Made by a program: the position numbers and the translations under genes. Under the pieces are notes generated by a model, which saw only the letters and a program-made list of their open reading frames with translations, had not been told where the DNA came from and made no database searches. Of a stretch of DNA of 64,000 bases, positions 52,201-62,354 are shown in pieces. Numbering within the stretch: the first letter of the stretch is position 1; the number at the start of each line of letters is the position of its first letter. This DNA is from Ascidiimonas sp046199005 (GTDB taxonomy: Bacteria; Bacteroidota; Bacteroidia; Flavobacteriales; Flavobacteriaceae). The stretch spans positions 992,001-1,056,000 of the forward strand of contig CP176050.1 of NCBI GenBank assembly GCA_046199005.1, in the 5' to 3' direction.

Positions 52201-53819
52201 AGTTTCTTCCAGGAATCATTAAAACTTCACTCTCAGGAGCCCCTACTGAGCCAAAAATAAAGTTATCTTATTATTTAAATGGTAATCTTAAAGAAGCTAG
52301 ACAGCTTAATGCAAATGATGCTAACGGTGATTCTAATAGTAGTGGTCCGATCACAACTTACTTTTGGGGATATAGCAATCAACATCCCATAGTAAAAATT
52401 CAAAATGCTTCTTTTGCTGAAGTCGCAACAGTGCTAGGGACTTCAGAAAATTCTTTACAATTCTATTCAGATAACAACCTTCCAGAACTGGAAAGTTTAA
52501 GAAGTCTACTTCCCGAGGCAATGGTGTCTACATATACATATTTACCTATGATAGGGATGCAAAGTTCAAAAGATCCTTCTGGTTATACAACTTTCTACAA
52601 ATATGATGATTTTAACAGATTGAAATCTATTTTGGATGATGAGCAGTACCTACTACAAGAATATTTTTACCATTTTAAAGGTGAGCCAATTACCCATACT
52701 GGTTTCACTATTGAAGATATTCAGGGGCCTTCTTTGGTTCCGGTGGATCAGTCCGGAACCTTTAATCTAAACGTAGTTCGTGGTTCCGGTAATTATTCAT
52801 ACGAATGGCAGTTTCAAAAGCCCGATGGCTCTCTGTCTCAAACTTATTCAGGAACCTCGATCACTATAACTTTTGATTCATCATTTCTTTTAAATAATGC
52901 ATCTACTATTATTAAATGTAAGGTAACGGATCTTTTTACAGGTCTGGAAAGAAATGCTCAGAGTTCTTTTATTGTTTATGAAGAATTAACCGTTACAAAT
53001 GTGAATACCTTAAATAACTGGGCTCTTACAGATCAATCGACCAATTTTAGCGTAACTGCGAACGGAGGTTCGGGTAGTTATACCTACACATGGGATTTTA
53101 AACGAAATGGAGAAAGTATAGGTACGGCTTCTGGTTCCAGTATTAATAAAATATTTGACCAGGAAGATAATGGAGTAGTAGAAGTTATCTGTACGGTATA
53201 TGATACACAATTAAATACAGGAACAACGGCAAGCAAAACCATTAATGTTTATACCCCGGTTTCACAATTAGCCGTTAACGGAAACAATCTGGTACATGCA
53301 GGTCAAAACGTATTATTGTATGCTACAGGTCAAGGGGGATCTGGAAACTATAATTATAATTGGCAATTTAGTACCACGGGAGCTCAGACCGATTATTTAG
53401 ATCGCCCAGGAATAAATGTAATATTTTCGGGTAGTCAGGTAGGTACAGTTACTGTAACATCAACCTTAACAGATGTAATTACCGGTGATCCTGATATTGC
53501 CACCAAAGATATTACAGTTTATACCGCTCTTGATGTAGGTGCCATCTCGGAAACGGTCACTCCTAATTCAGGAGGATATGGCTCGTATCAGTTTAGTGTT
53601 AATCCTTCTGGCGGTTCGGGCGGTTACTCTTATGCCTGGTATGTTGACAATCAATTGCAGCCAACTGCAACTACTAATGCTTTTGCTCATCAAATTAACT
53701 GTTATCAAACGAAATCGGTTAAATGCGAGATTACCGACCAAACAACCGGTTATACAACTTCTGTAAGTGAAGATTTTTATTTTAACGATCCATCAATTTG
53801 CGACCTACCACAATTTTAA
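49281..53819 (+). CDS. Large secreted SpvB/RHS-like protein with PKD-type C-terminal repeats
   Basis: The protein has 1512 residues counted from MKKIFMALVF, where a signal peptide ends at ILAQ; an ATG 66 bp upstream would mask it. The N-terminal region (VRFGNNTINPSTGKMSFSIP, then PPSLAGLGWNLGAGGAVIRE) matches the start of SpvB/RHS-type shells. YD-like strands continue to about residue 1140 (EKRFFYPYDMSDDT, TTFYKYDDFNRLKSIL). Four PKD/Ig-like domains of about 90 residues follow, each with a SGxYxYxW core (GSGNYSYEWQF, GSGSYTYTWDF, GSGNYNYNWQF, GSGGYSYAWYV). No type IX secretion C-terminal domain is evident. The next gene starts 3 bp later, so the two are one unit. DNA is more AT-rich than in the FN3 part of the next gene. 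Confidence 0.85.
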   Translation: MKKIFMALVFCALFSAPEILAQDPYADIFSTQLPSVVPTSPEATEFVRFGNNTINPSTGKMSFSIPVFDIKTIDGSFPISLNYDYNGLILDAPPSLAGLGWNLGAGGAVIREIRGLPDEHEDGYYGVNGRRQVLDDYLDNGAISLFDIRNFFDNKWDSDPDKYTVSFMGMYFSFKIDKNNQPYYLSRHNNKVKINFNSAYTNHVDSFEVTDANGTKYLFSEQEVIIPDLGEEFTPHTITSWKIKKITYPTNEQISFTYITNNFENFTYRAQGRVMKTQPEDLNSQAQWVLGAYNEYPNSSIINRKLLSGINFRYGLIDLLYDTSGPVTLLTDIKVINSNNVIHDYSLSYSGNRNLLKTVTYNSKTWYQFDYHGEPGDAVTIPDFYDSQDEFPRAQDFWKYYNGAPNQSALNVPGTIHNANKEPSFLHTRLGAMKKVYYPTGGVTEITYEQNQIKTENIADSDYYGNLPLNKTIYIRMETDNDPVKPDYKERFETHTFTEPTVATISHLVTGKVRTSNLILEITRDDACPYSQYYPSDFVLPYQPFLDYDEIADEFRDQIQQYKEAEPTANLNSEIPYLCPGLYEEFGPEDTRLEYDTRRGSSRGRILIMPGTYTFKIHTNFNRISDAYGEIVVRFHKPTSTTIGTYAPAFVNKNVGGVRVSEITDCPVDGDPNSCQSSYYSYDDEDGLSTAILNHIPSPAETHIMEVTNGGNTFIEEVYIFYLSHSLGLDPSYGTPVYYRTIENYNDPEKKQGFTQTTYYPPTDIPVQEWPPVPKGVDLTKERVKEENVYEYSLGQPFLEKSNKKTQYNQYRNFLASGTQLDENEDHPVGFVFALRKNLKVDFDSFDYGVNPVVNSPSYFAQLKLYTIVPFTDLDSRFLKKQDIIEETFENQNKVVQQIDYTYDTYLQSKTVKTTDSENDQVEKRFFYPYDMSDDTSQEMMIKNQLSNVVKTESFKNGNLIATKEIGYTKATDKFLPGIIKTSLSGAPTEPKIKLSYYLNGNLKEARQLNANDANGDSNSSGPITTYFWGYSNQHPIVKIQNASFAEVATVLGTSENSLQFYSDNNLPELESLRSLLPEAMVSTYTYLPMIGMQSSKDPSGYTTFYKYDDFNRLKSILDDEQYLLQEYFYHFKGEPITHTGFTIEDIQGPSLVPVDQSGTFNLNVVRGSGNYSYEWQFQKPDGSLSQTYSGTSITITFDSSFLLNNASTIIKCKVTDLFTGLERNAQSSFIVYEELTVTNVNTLNNWALTDQSTNFSVTANGGSGSYTYTWDFKRNGESIGTASGSSINKIFDQEDNGVVEVICTVYDTQLNTGTTASKTINVYTPVSQLAVNGNNLVHAGQNVLLYATGQGGSGNYNYNWQFSTTGAQTDYLDRPGINVIFSGSQVGTVTVTSTLTDVITGDPDIATKDITVYTALDVGAISETVTPNSGGYGSYQFSVNPSGGSGGYSYAWYVDNQLQPTATTNAFAHQINCYQTKSVKCEITDQTTGYTTSVSEDFYFNDPSICDLPQF

Positions 53820-53822
53820 AAA

Positions 53823-56800
53823 ATGAGAAAACTAAATATCTTCCTACTCCTTAGTATCATAAGTCTTTCCCTTTTTTCAAATTCAGACGAAAGCACAAAG
53901 ACTTCAGAGACCCTCGATACCAGTACCTTGATCTATGCCTACGGGACGTACAATCTGATCAATTCGGCAACCGATCAAACCATTCAGCCATTGTCCGGCG
54001 GGGAAGTGATTGATCTTTCCGTCACCGGAAACCAGTTAAATATACAGGCAATCTTACCGCCCGCGGCTGCCAGTGTTACGTTTACGTCCCATAATGGGGC
54101 TTATACGCTAACGCAGTCCGTCGCCCCGTTTGCCTATCGCGACGATACCAATGGCGACTATCATAACTGGGATCCCGGTACAGGTACCGTTACCATTACG
54201 GTAGACTATTACAGTGGTACTGAAGGTACAGGAACCCTACTGGCCACCGATACCTTAACCCTTACCTTCACAGCTGCCGATATCCTGGCACCTACTGCCC
54301 CGGTAAGTGTAGTGAGCAGCGTGTCTTTTACCCAGGCCGAAATAGGCTGGAATACCCCTTATGATAATATCGGGGTAACCGGTTATAAAGTGTACAATGC
54401 GAATGATACCTTACTGGCAGATGCAGGCGATGTGCATACCTATACCATCACCGGACTAAGCCCGGGAACGGCTTATTCCTATTATGTAAAAGCCTATGAT
54501 GCTGCAGGAAACGAGAGTGCTGCTAGTAGCACTTTAAACTTTACCACCTGGCAGGAACTAAGTGCCCAGGACAATGCGGCAGCCGATAGTGATCAAAACG
54601 CCAATGGTAGTTTTTCCCCCAGTTTTGCAGCAAACCTTTCAACCGTAACCGATGCTTCTGAAGGTACCTATGCGTTAAAGGCAACGACTACGCAAGACGG
54701 TTATCGATATATCTATTATGATTTTACCGCCGAAGCCGGTGAATCTTATCAACTCACTTACAAAGCAAAAAAGATCGGTTCAGGCACCAATGTTGGCTGG
54801 TATAATTGGGTAGGCGTCAGTTATCGAAGTTCAAGCTCTGTAACCTCTTCCAATTGGCAGTCCGGCATCGTAAACTTTACAGCGGATACAACTCAAGTCA
54901 CCATGAGATTGTATTTTATATTACCGGGAGATCCTATAGGCACCGAAGTCTATCTGGACGATGTTTCCATAGTATGTACGAGTTGCAATGCACCGCCAGT
55001 GACCGATACCACCCCGCCAGTCGCACCCACTGCACTCACCTCTGCAAACACTACCGCTACCGCTACCACCTTGAGTTGGTCGGCCGCTACTGACGATACC
55101 GGAGTGACCGGTTATAAAGTGTACCGCGATGGTAATTTAATGGCTACCCTCGGGAACGTGCTGTCTTATGATGCGACCGGATTAAACGGTTCTACCACCT
55201 ATGCTTTTACAGTTTCGGCGATGGATGCAGCCGGAAACGAAAGTCCGGTGTCTAATGTCACCTCGGTTTCCACCTTAAATGGGAGTCCGGAATTATACAC
55301 CGAAGCCTCCGCTGCAGCCAAGCTTAATGAATCGGCCGGATACGGAAGCTGGAGCAATAACTATTATCTCTCCGTAGAAACCACCGACGTCGCTCACGGA
55401 TCACGTGCTATGAAAATTACACGTTCTGGAAACTATACCTTATCAACGTACACCTTTAATACCACTCCTGGGGATACCTATACCATCACCGGAAAGATCA
55501 AGGCAAACACGCTGAATGAGCAGTATATTAGTATGCTGGATTTTACTAATGTAACTACCGATACCGGGCGAAGTCCGAATACGGTCTGGCAGGCCTTTAC
55601 CTATATCGCAGAAGCCAGCGGCAGCACCGCACGTATACGAATTGCTTCCAGCAACGGCGGAGGGGTTTCAGGTGATTACCTAATGCTTGACGAACTCTCC
55701 ATCAAATGCAGTAGCTGTACCACCGATACCCAGGCCCCATCGGTGCCCGGCGGACTCACCGCTACCAACATCACCACTACCTCGGCAACGCTCAACTGGA
55801 ACGCTGCGACCGATACTAATGGAGTTACGGGGTATAAAGTCTACAAAAACGGACAATTAGAGGCAACCTTAGGCAATGTACTCACCTACGATTTTACCGG
55901 ACTTTCTCAAAGTACCACCTATGCCGTGAGTGTGCTGGCGATGGACGGAGCAGGGAACGAAAGTGCACAAAGTACCGCACTTAATTTTACCACTCAGACC
56001 CAGCAAACCGGAGGCAATCCTGAATTGTACCTTGAAACCTCTGCTGCGGGAATTGCGAATGAAGCCAATGACAAAGGCTCCTGGGACAATAATTATTACC
56101 TTTCTGTTGAGACAACCGATGTAATCGAAGGTAGCTATGCGCTGCGCATCAACCGCTCCGGAACGTATACAACCTCTACCTATTCTTTTACCACCGCTCC
56201 AGGAACCGTTTACACCATTACCGGAAAGATCAAGGTAAATGTAGTGAGTGAGCAATATATCAGCATGCAGGGCTTTACCAATGTACAGGCCGATCAGGGC
56301 CGTACGCCCACCACTTCCTGGGCACCCTTTACGTATACTGCCGAGGCACAGAGTAACAGTGCCAGTATTCGTATTGCTGCCAGTAACGGTGCCGGAACTT
56401 CCGGGGATTATCTGATTCTCGATGCGTTTTCCATCAAAGAAGGTGTTCCTGTAAATGCACCTTACGGATCGTATAATCTTATCGATGCCAGTAACGGAAG
56501 CAGTATTGCGCAACTCCAACCGCAAGACACCTTAAATCTTACCGCTACCGGTACACAACTGAATATTCAGGCCGTACCGCCAGCCAGTGTGGGGAGTGTG
56601 AAGTTCACTTCACATGCCGGGAGTTATACCCTTACCGAATCCGGTAGCCCGTATGCCTATCGCGGCCATGTTTCTGGCGTATACAATGCCTGGGATCCCG
56701 GTGTAGGCGATGTAAGCATCACTATAGCGTATTACAGTAATGCCGGAGGTGCCGGAACTTTACTGGGATCTGATGTGCTGGACCTGCACTTCGAGCAAAC

Positions 56801-59800
56801 TGCCGACACCCAAAATCCGACACCCCCTACGGCAAGCCTGGGGAGCGTGACTCATGACAGTGCCGCCCTTAGCTGGACACCTGGTACCGATAATGTCGCC
56901 GTTACCGGATATCGTTTGTACCTGAATGGAAATTTACACGCCACGCTCGGAACCGCAGGGTCATATACTTTAATCAACCTGAATTCAGATACCGCATACA
57001 CCACATATCTCACCGCTATCGATGCAGCCGGGAATGAAAGTGTCGCCAGTAATACCCTTTCATTTACCACCTCCTTACCACCCGATACCACCGCCCCCTT
57101 AGTACAGTCTTTACAACTAAGTCTTGTGACCGATACGCAAGCCACCTTTATCTGGGAAGAAGCAACCGATAATATAGGCGTTACCGAATACCGATTGTAC
57201 AATGCCGATGGAAGCCTGCGGGCTAGTATGCCAAAGATCAAGGCTTATACCGTAAATGGCCTCACTCCAAATACCGCTTATGGATTTTACCTCACTGCAC
57301 TGGATGCATCCGGAAACGAAAGTACGAACAGTAATACCATAAATCTAATAACTAAAAACGTATATCTTGCGCAGGAACTTATGCCACAGGATAATGCAGC
57401 AACCGGTGATCTAAATAGCAACGGAAGCTGGATGAAATCGTTTCAAACGAACTTGATTCCTGTTAGTACAAATACCACTTCTGGTGCTTATTCATTGGAG
57501 GCTACTGCCGATCAAAGCAGCTATCGTTATATTTACTATACCCTCAATACCATATCCGGGGAAACCTATCGGCTTACCGCGGATACCAAAAGAACAACGG
57601 TAGGTACCCAAAACTGGACCAACTGGCAAGGTGCATACAATAGCAATGTTTACGGTTACGGAGCTTTGCAGGGTACAAATTGGGAAACTCGTACGATTGT
57701 TTTTACTCCATATACTACCAGTGTTACCATTCGCTTATATGTAAACAGTACGACTTCTTCCACCGCAGGCTCACAGCTTTTACTCGATAATGTGTCGATT
57801 ATTTGCATCACCTGCGATCAGACCGATACGACCCCACCTTCGGCGACTACGGTTTCTGCGACCAATACCACCGATACCACCACCGATCTGAGTTGGACGG
57901 CCGCTACCGATGATACTGCGGTAACCGCCTATGAGATCTATCGGAATAATACGCTCATCGTAACCGTAAACGGTAGCACGACCAGCTATACCGCCACCGC
58001 ACTAAATGCACAAACTACCTATAATTTTAAGGTGATCGCCAAAGATGCGTCCGGTAACCAAAGTGCCGATAGTAATCTACTGGCAGTGACTACTACCACC
58101 ACCCCTGATACCGAAGCCCCGCAGATAGGTTCGCTAAGTGTCGCCAGTATTACCGGGACCTCTGTCGAATTGAACTGGACCGCCGCTACCGATAATATAG
58201 GGGTTACCGGCTATACCCTCTACAGAGACGGAAGCCTTATCAACAGTTTCCCTGCCGGAGTTACCTCGGGCAATGCGAGTGGTTTAAGCGAATTAACAGG
58301 GTATGATTTTCAATTAAAAGCCACCGATGCCGCTGGTAATGAGTCCGCTTTCAGTACCACTCTTACGGTGACCACCGCTGATGCCACCGCACCTAGTGCC
58401 CCGACACTGAGTCCGGTAGCTGCCACGCAAAGTACCCTTGAGTTCAGTCTTTCGGGAGCCAGTGATAATTCAGGCAGTATAGAGGTGTATCATATTTTTG
58501 TAGACGGCGTACAACAGGCCGAGATCCCGGGAAACAGTACCGCCCATACGATTACGGGACTAAATACCGATACTGCCTATGACATCACTGCTAAAGCACT
58601 GGATGTCGCCGGCAACCAAAGTAGTTCTAGTAATATGATTACCATGACCACCAATACTGTGCCTGATACTACAGTACCATCACCACCAGTGACAAGTATT
58701 GTAGAACAGACCTTTGAAAGTATTACTGTAAGCTGGAGTGGTGCTACCGACAATGTAGGAGTTACCGGATATTTTTTATACTTAAATAATAACCCCCAGG
58801 TTCAGATTGGAGGAAGTCAAAATCAATATACTTTTGCCGGGTTACAACCCCAAACAACTTACCAGATAAGTGTTAAAGCAATTGATGAAACCGGGAACGA
58901 AAGTGTTTATAGTAATGTGGTTACTGCCGTTACGGCTGCTGCTTCTCCTTATGAACTGGTGGCTCTGAGCGATGAAAATTACCGATATAGCAGAACGTAT
59001 CAGGACGCATTAACAGAGACTGATGAGATAATCTATAGTAAACAGGTAATTGAAAACATAATTTATTACGACGGACTCGGGCGACCGATTCAGGAGATAG
59101 CCATAAAACAAACTCCTGAAGCAGACGACCTTATAAAACCAATTACCTATGATTCATATGGACGTGTTGCCAGAGAATATTTGCCTTATCCAGTAACAAG
59201 AACGAACGGTAATTTTGGTGAGTTAGCATCAGATCCTCTAACAGAAATTAATACTTACTATCAGGAGGCCTATCCGGAAGATATGGATGTTAATAATCCA
59301 AATCCATTTAGTGAAACACAATACGAACCTTCACCGATGCAAAGGGTCTTAAAACAGGCTGCTCCTGGTAAAGACTGGCGTATGGGAGGCTCACATGAAA
59401 TTAAGTTTTTGTTTGATAGCAATGGGCTGGATGAGGTATGTCTTTTTCAGGTAGACCTCAGTCAGGGTAAAGAGAATCCACAGCTCATCGGGACAGGACA
59501 GACCTATTATGACATGGGACAACTCACTAAAACCATCACCAAAGACGAAAACCACGATGGTACCGCCAGTAAGTTGCATACGACCGAAGAATTCAAAGAC
59601 AAACAAGGAAGGGTCGTTCTTAAACGTACCTATGCCACGTTGGACGGTTTAGTCGAGGCGCATGATACCTATTATATTTATGACGACTTTGGGAACCTTA
59701 CCTATGTGTTGCCTCCTAAGGTCGATACAAGTGATGGAGTATCAGCTACCGAACTTAGTGAGTTGTGCTATAAGTATAAATACGACCACCGCAACCGAAT

Positions 59801-62351
59801 GGTTGAAAAGAAGATTCCAGGGAAGGATAAAGAATATATTGTCTATAATGAACTCGATCAACCCGTATTGACCCAGGATGCATTCTTGCGGGCACAGGGG
59901 AAGTGGCTGTACACTAAATATGACGCCTTTGGCAGGGTTGTTCAAACCGGATTCTTTAGTCTAACGGGAAACCGACAAGCCGTGATCACCGCTATGGAGA
60001 ATTATTATAATGGAGGAAGTCATGTAGTATTCGAACAGAAATCAGGCAATAGTTATACCAACCAAAGTTATCCCGTAGCCAATACCGAACTACTGACTGA
60101 GAACTATTACGACAATTATAATTTTGATTTAAGCGGACTTACCTTACCTTCAACCACCAGTGTAGGAACCGACATTATTAGCGGACTCAAAACCAAAGGG
60201 CTTGCTACCGGAAGTAAGGTGAAAGTCCTAGACCAAAGCCAATGGATCACCACGATCACCGGGTATGACAACAGAAGACGACCTGTCTATACTCAGAGTA
60301 GCAATCCGTATTTAGAAACCGAGGATATTGCCGAAACCAAGTTAGATTTTACGGGCAGAGCCTTACAGGTAAAAACACAACATACCAAAGATACGAACAC
60401 ACCTATTGAAGTGGTAGAAAACTTTAGCTATGACGCCAGCGGAAGGGTACTGACCCAAACCCATAGTGTGGGCAATCAAACCGAGCTCATCGCACAGAAT
60501 CAGTACGATAAAATAGGTCAGTTAGTCACCAAAAACGTCGGAAACACCATTTCCAGCCCGCTACAGCAGGTTGACTATACGTATACTATTAGAGGTTGGC
60601 TCAAAGAGATCAACGATGTAAACAGCCTGGGAAGCGATCTGTTTGCATTTAAGATCGGATATAATGAAGGAGCGAATGCACTGTACAACGGAAACATTAG
60701 CAGCACCAGTTGGCGCACAAATAATACCGATAACAATTTAAAACAATACAATTACAGCTATGATGCTTTAAACCGAATTACCGATGCTATTGGAGTCACC
60801 ACTAATGTATTTGATGTAACCGGAATCACCTACGATAAGATGGGGAATATCAAAACGCTGAACAGGCAGGGTGCTGTGGTGGCACAACCACAGTTGAGTA
60901 ATTCAGGTGATTACAGTCTTATGGACGGCCTTACTTATAGCTATGATACCGGGAACAAACTCCAAAGCGTTCAAGATAGTGGAAACGGAACCTATGGGTT
61001 TAAGGATGGTGCCAATACCACCACGGAGTATACCTATGATGCTAATGGTAACATGATCAAAGATGATAATAAAGGCATCACGAATATCACCTATAATCAT
61101 CTAAATTTACCAACCCAGGTCACCATGGCAGATGGAACAATTTCGTATATTTACGACGCTGCGGGGATGAAGCTAAAAAAGATAGTTAACAACACCGCAG
61201 AAAGTTCTGTAACATCAACGGAGTACGCAGGGAATTATATTTATGAAGATGGAAATCTTCAATTTTTTAATAATGCTGAGGGCTATGTGGAGGAAGATGG
61301 TAGCGGTGGCTATAATTATATTTTTCAGTATAAGGACCACTTAGGGAACGTTAGACTATCGTACAGCGACCTCAATAACAACGGTACAATCGAGGCTTCT
61401 TCTGAAATCCTTGAGGAGAACAATTATTATCCACTCGGCTTAAAACATAAAGGCTACAATAACGTTATCAATGGTACAGACCATCCTTATGGGTTTGGTG
61501 GTAAAGAGGAACAGGACGAACTAGGTCTTGGGTGGCATGATTTTCATGCAAGAAACTATGATGCTAGTTTAGGTAGGTGGATGAATATTGACCCATTGGC
61601 TGAATTAGATTATAGTTTGACGCCTTATAATTACGCTATGAATAACCCAATATTTTTTAGTGACCCAACTGGTTTGTCAACTCATGTAGTGCTTCAAGAA
61701 GATGGCACTTATAAAGTCGTAGGCGGAGATTTAGAAGATGATGATAAGAATATTTACATTATAGCTTATGATGAAGATGGTAACGCTCATAATACAGGTA
61801 TTAGTATTGGAGAATCATTAACTATGTATTCTTTTTATAATGCTGACGAACAGGATGATGAATCACAGCAAGGTTGGAAAGGTGTAATTGATACTTCATC
61901 TAGAGAGGTTGAGCAATTTCTTAATGAAGAGATTATCGGTGCAGATGTAGGATTATGGCATTATATGGGAAATGCAAAGACTGATGAAGATTTAGATTTA
62001 AAACGTAGGGAAAACGGTAAAAAGGTTGTTTATGATTCTGATGGTAAAAGGGTAGCTGAACATGATAAAGATGATAGAGAATATCATCATAGAGGAAGTT
62101 ATTTTGGGTCTAGAATTGATGAAAATGGAAAGGTAGTCCCAATATATGCTTCAGCTAGAGATGGTGGAAATTATGCAGCTGGTTGGGTTGCAGGGAAATC
62201 AAGGATTCGTTGGTGGGCAGCAAAAACTATGTTCAATGCTTTAGAGTTTAAAGATTCCTACACTACCGAAGGTGCTCAAAGTACACTTGCTCAAAAAGCT
62301 GGTCATGATAGAGGAAAAGCCACATTATCACATAACAGACCTAAAAATTAG
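53823..62351 (+). CDS. Giant FN3/jelly-roll/RHS polymorphic toxin-like protein
   Basis: The protein has 2842 residues with a weak signal peptide. Order: unknown beta domain A (30-155), FN3 (155-243), jelly-roll-like (244-389), FN3, jelly-roll-like, FN3, jelly-roll-like, a second copy of domain A (about 876-995), two FN3, a jelly-roll-like domain, then four FN3 to about 1705. There are nine FN3 in all, each with the motif YDAAGNES or a variant. From 1710 (YELVALSDENYRYSRTY) a DUF6443-like region leads into YD repeats and an RHS core (YKDHLGNVRLSY, DPTGL) near 2617. The last 225 residues are a separate tip with ARDGGNYAAGWVAGK. RHS shells enclose and release such tips, so a secreted toxin or effector is likely. 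Tip activity is unknown. Confidence 0.88.
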   Translation: MRKLNIFLLLSIISLSLFSNSDESTKTSETLDTSTLIYAYGTYNLINSATDQTIQPLSGGEVIDLSVTGNQLNIQAILPPAAASVTFTSHNGAYTLTQSVAPFAYRDDTNGDYHNWDPGTGTVTITVDYYSGTEGTGTLLATDTLTLTFTAADILAPTAPVSVVSSVSFTQAEIGWNTPYDNIGVTGYKVYNANDTLLADAGDVHTYTITGLSPGTAYSYYVKAYDAAGNESAASSTLNFTTWQELSAQDNAAADSDQNANGSFSPSFAANLSTVTDASEGTYALKATTTQDGYRYIYYDFTAEAGESYQLTYKAKKIGSGTNVGWYNWVGVSYRSSSSVTSSNWQSGIVNFTADTTQVTMRLYFILPGDPIGTEVYLDDVSIVCTSCNAPPVTDTTPPVAPTALTSANTTATATTLSWSAATDDTGVTGYKVYRDGNLMATLGNVLSYDATGLNGSTTYAFTVSAMDAAGNESPVSNVTSVSTLNGSPELYTEASAAAKLNESAGYGSWSNNYYLSVETTDVAHGSRAMKITRSGNYTLSTYTFNTTPGDTYTITGKIKANTLNEQYISMLDFTNVTTDTGRSPNTVWQAFTYIAEASGSTARIRIASSNGGGVSGDYLMLDELSIKCSSCTTDTQAPSVPGGLTATNITTTSATLNWNAATDTNGVTGYKVYKNGQLEATLGNVLTYDFTGLSQSTTYAVSVLAMDGAGNESAQSTALNFTTQTQQTGGNPELYLETSAAGIANEANDKGSWDNNYYLSVETTDVIEGSYALRINRSGTYTTSTYSFTTAPGTVYTITGKIKVNVVSEQYISMQGFTNVQADQGRTPTTSWAPFTYTAEAQSNSASIRIAASNGAGTSGDYLILDAFSIKEGVPVNAPYGSYNLIDASNGSSIAQLQPQDTLNLTATGTQLNIQAVPPASVGSVKFTSHAGSYTLTESGSPYAYRGHVSGVYNAWDPGVGDVSITIAYYSNAGGAGTLLGSDVLDLHFEQTADTQNPTPPTASLGSVTHDSAALSWTPGTDNVAVTGYRLYLNGNLHATLGTAGSYTLINLNSDTAYTTYLTAIDAAGNESVASNTLSFTTSLPPDTTAPLVQSLQLSLVTDTQATFIWEEATDNIGVTEYRLYNADGSLRASMPKIKAYTVNGLTPNTAYGFYLTALDASGNESTNSNTINLITKNVYLAQELMPQDNAATGDLNSNGSWMKSFQTNLIPVSTNTTSGAYSLEATADQSSYRYIYYTLNTISGETYRLTADTKRTTVGTQNWTNWQGAYNSNVYGYGALQGTNWETRTIVFTPYTTSVTIRLYVNSTTSSTAGSQLLLDNVSIICITCDQTDTTPPSATTVSATNTTDTTTDLSWTAATDDTAVTAYEIYRNNTLIVTVNGSTTSYTATALNAQTTYNFKVIAKDASGNQSADSNLLAVTTTTTPDTEAPQIGSLSVASITGTSVELNWTAATDNIGVTGYTLYRDGSLINSFPAGVTSGNASGLSELTGYDFQLKATDAAGNESAFSTTLTVTTADATAPSAPTLSPVAATQSTLEFSLSGASDNSGSIEVYHIFVDGVQQAEIPGNSTAHTITGLNTDTAYDITAKALDVAGNQSSSSNMITMTTNTVPDTTVPSPPVTSIVEQTFESITVSWSGATDNVGVTGYFLYLNNNPQVQIGGSQNQYTFAGLQPQTTYQISVKAIDETGNESVYSNVVTAVTAAASPYELVALSDENYRYSRTYQDALTETDEIIYSKQVIENIIYYDGLGRPIQEIAIKQTPEADDLIKPITYDSYGRVAREYLPYPVTRTNGNFGELASDPLTEINTYYQEAYPEDMDVNNPNPFSETQYEPSPMQRVLKQAAPGKDWRMGGSHEIKFLFDSNGLDEVCLFQVDLSQGKENPQLIGTGQTYYDMGQLTKTITKDENHDGTASKLHTTEEFKDKQGRVVLKRTYATLDGLVEAHDTYYIYDDFGNLTYVLPPKVDTSDGVSATELSELCYKYKYDHRNRMVEKKIPGKDKEYIVYNELDQPVLTQDAFLRAQGKWLYTKYDAFGRVVQTGFFSLTGNRQAVITAMENYYNGGSHVVFEQKSGNSYTNQSYPVANTELLTENYYDNYNFDLSGLTLPSTTSVGTDIISGLKTKGLATGSKVKVLDQSQWITTITGYDNRRRPVYTQSSNPYLETEDIAETKLDFTGRALQVKTQHTKDTNTPIEVVENFSYDASGRVLTQTHSVGNQTELIAQNQYDKIGQLVTKNVGNTISSPLQQVDYTYTIRGWLKEINDVNSLGSDLFAFKIGYNEGANALYNGNISSTSWRTNNTDNNLKQYNYSYDALNRITDAIGVTTNVFDVTGITYDKMGNIKTLNRQGAVVAQPQLSNSGDYSLMDGLTYSYDTGNKLQSVQDSGNGTYGFKDGANTTTEYTYDANGNMIKDDNKGITNITYNHLNLPTQVTMADGTISYIYDAAGMKLKKIVNNTAESSVTSTEYAGNYIYEDGNLQFFNNAEGYVEEDGSGGYNYIFQYKDHLGNVRLSYSDLNNNGTIEASSEILEENNYYPLGLKHKGYNNVINGTDHPYGFGGKEEQDELGLGWHDFHARNYDASLGRWMNIDPLAELDYSLTPYNYAMNNPIFFSDPTGLSTHVVLQEDGTYKVVGGDLEDDDKNIYIIAYDEDGNAHNTGISIGESLTMYSFYNADEQDDESQQGWKGVIDTSSREVEQFLNEEIIGADVGLWHYMGNAKTDEDLDLKRRENGKKVVYDSDGKRVAEHDKDDREYHHRGSYFGSRIDENGKVVPIYASARDGGNYAAGWVAGKSRIRWWAAKTMFNALEFKDSYTTEGAQSTLAQKAGHDRGKATLSHNRPKN

Positions 62352-62354
62352 AAT

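Noticed and set aside
55869..56525. Minus-strand frame of 218 codons inside the giant RHS gene
   Set aside because: It lies opposite GCC/ACC-rich FN3/jelly-roll codons, which seldom give stops on the other strand. The plus strand has recognisable domains throughout.
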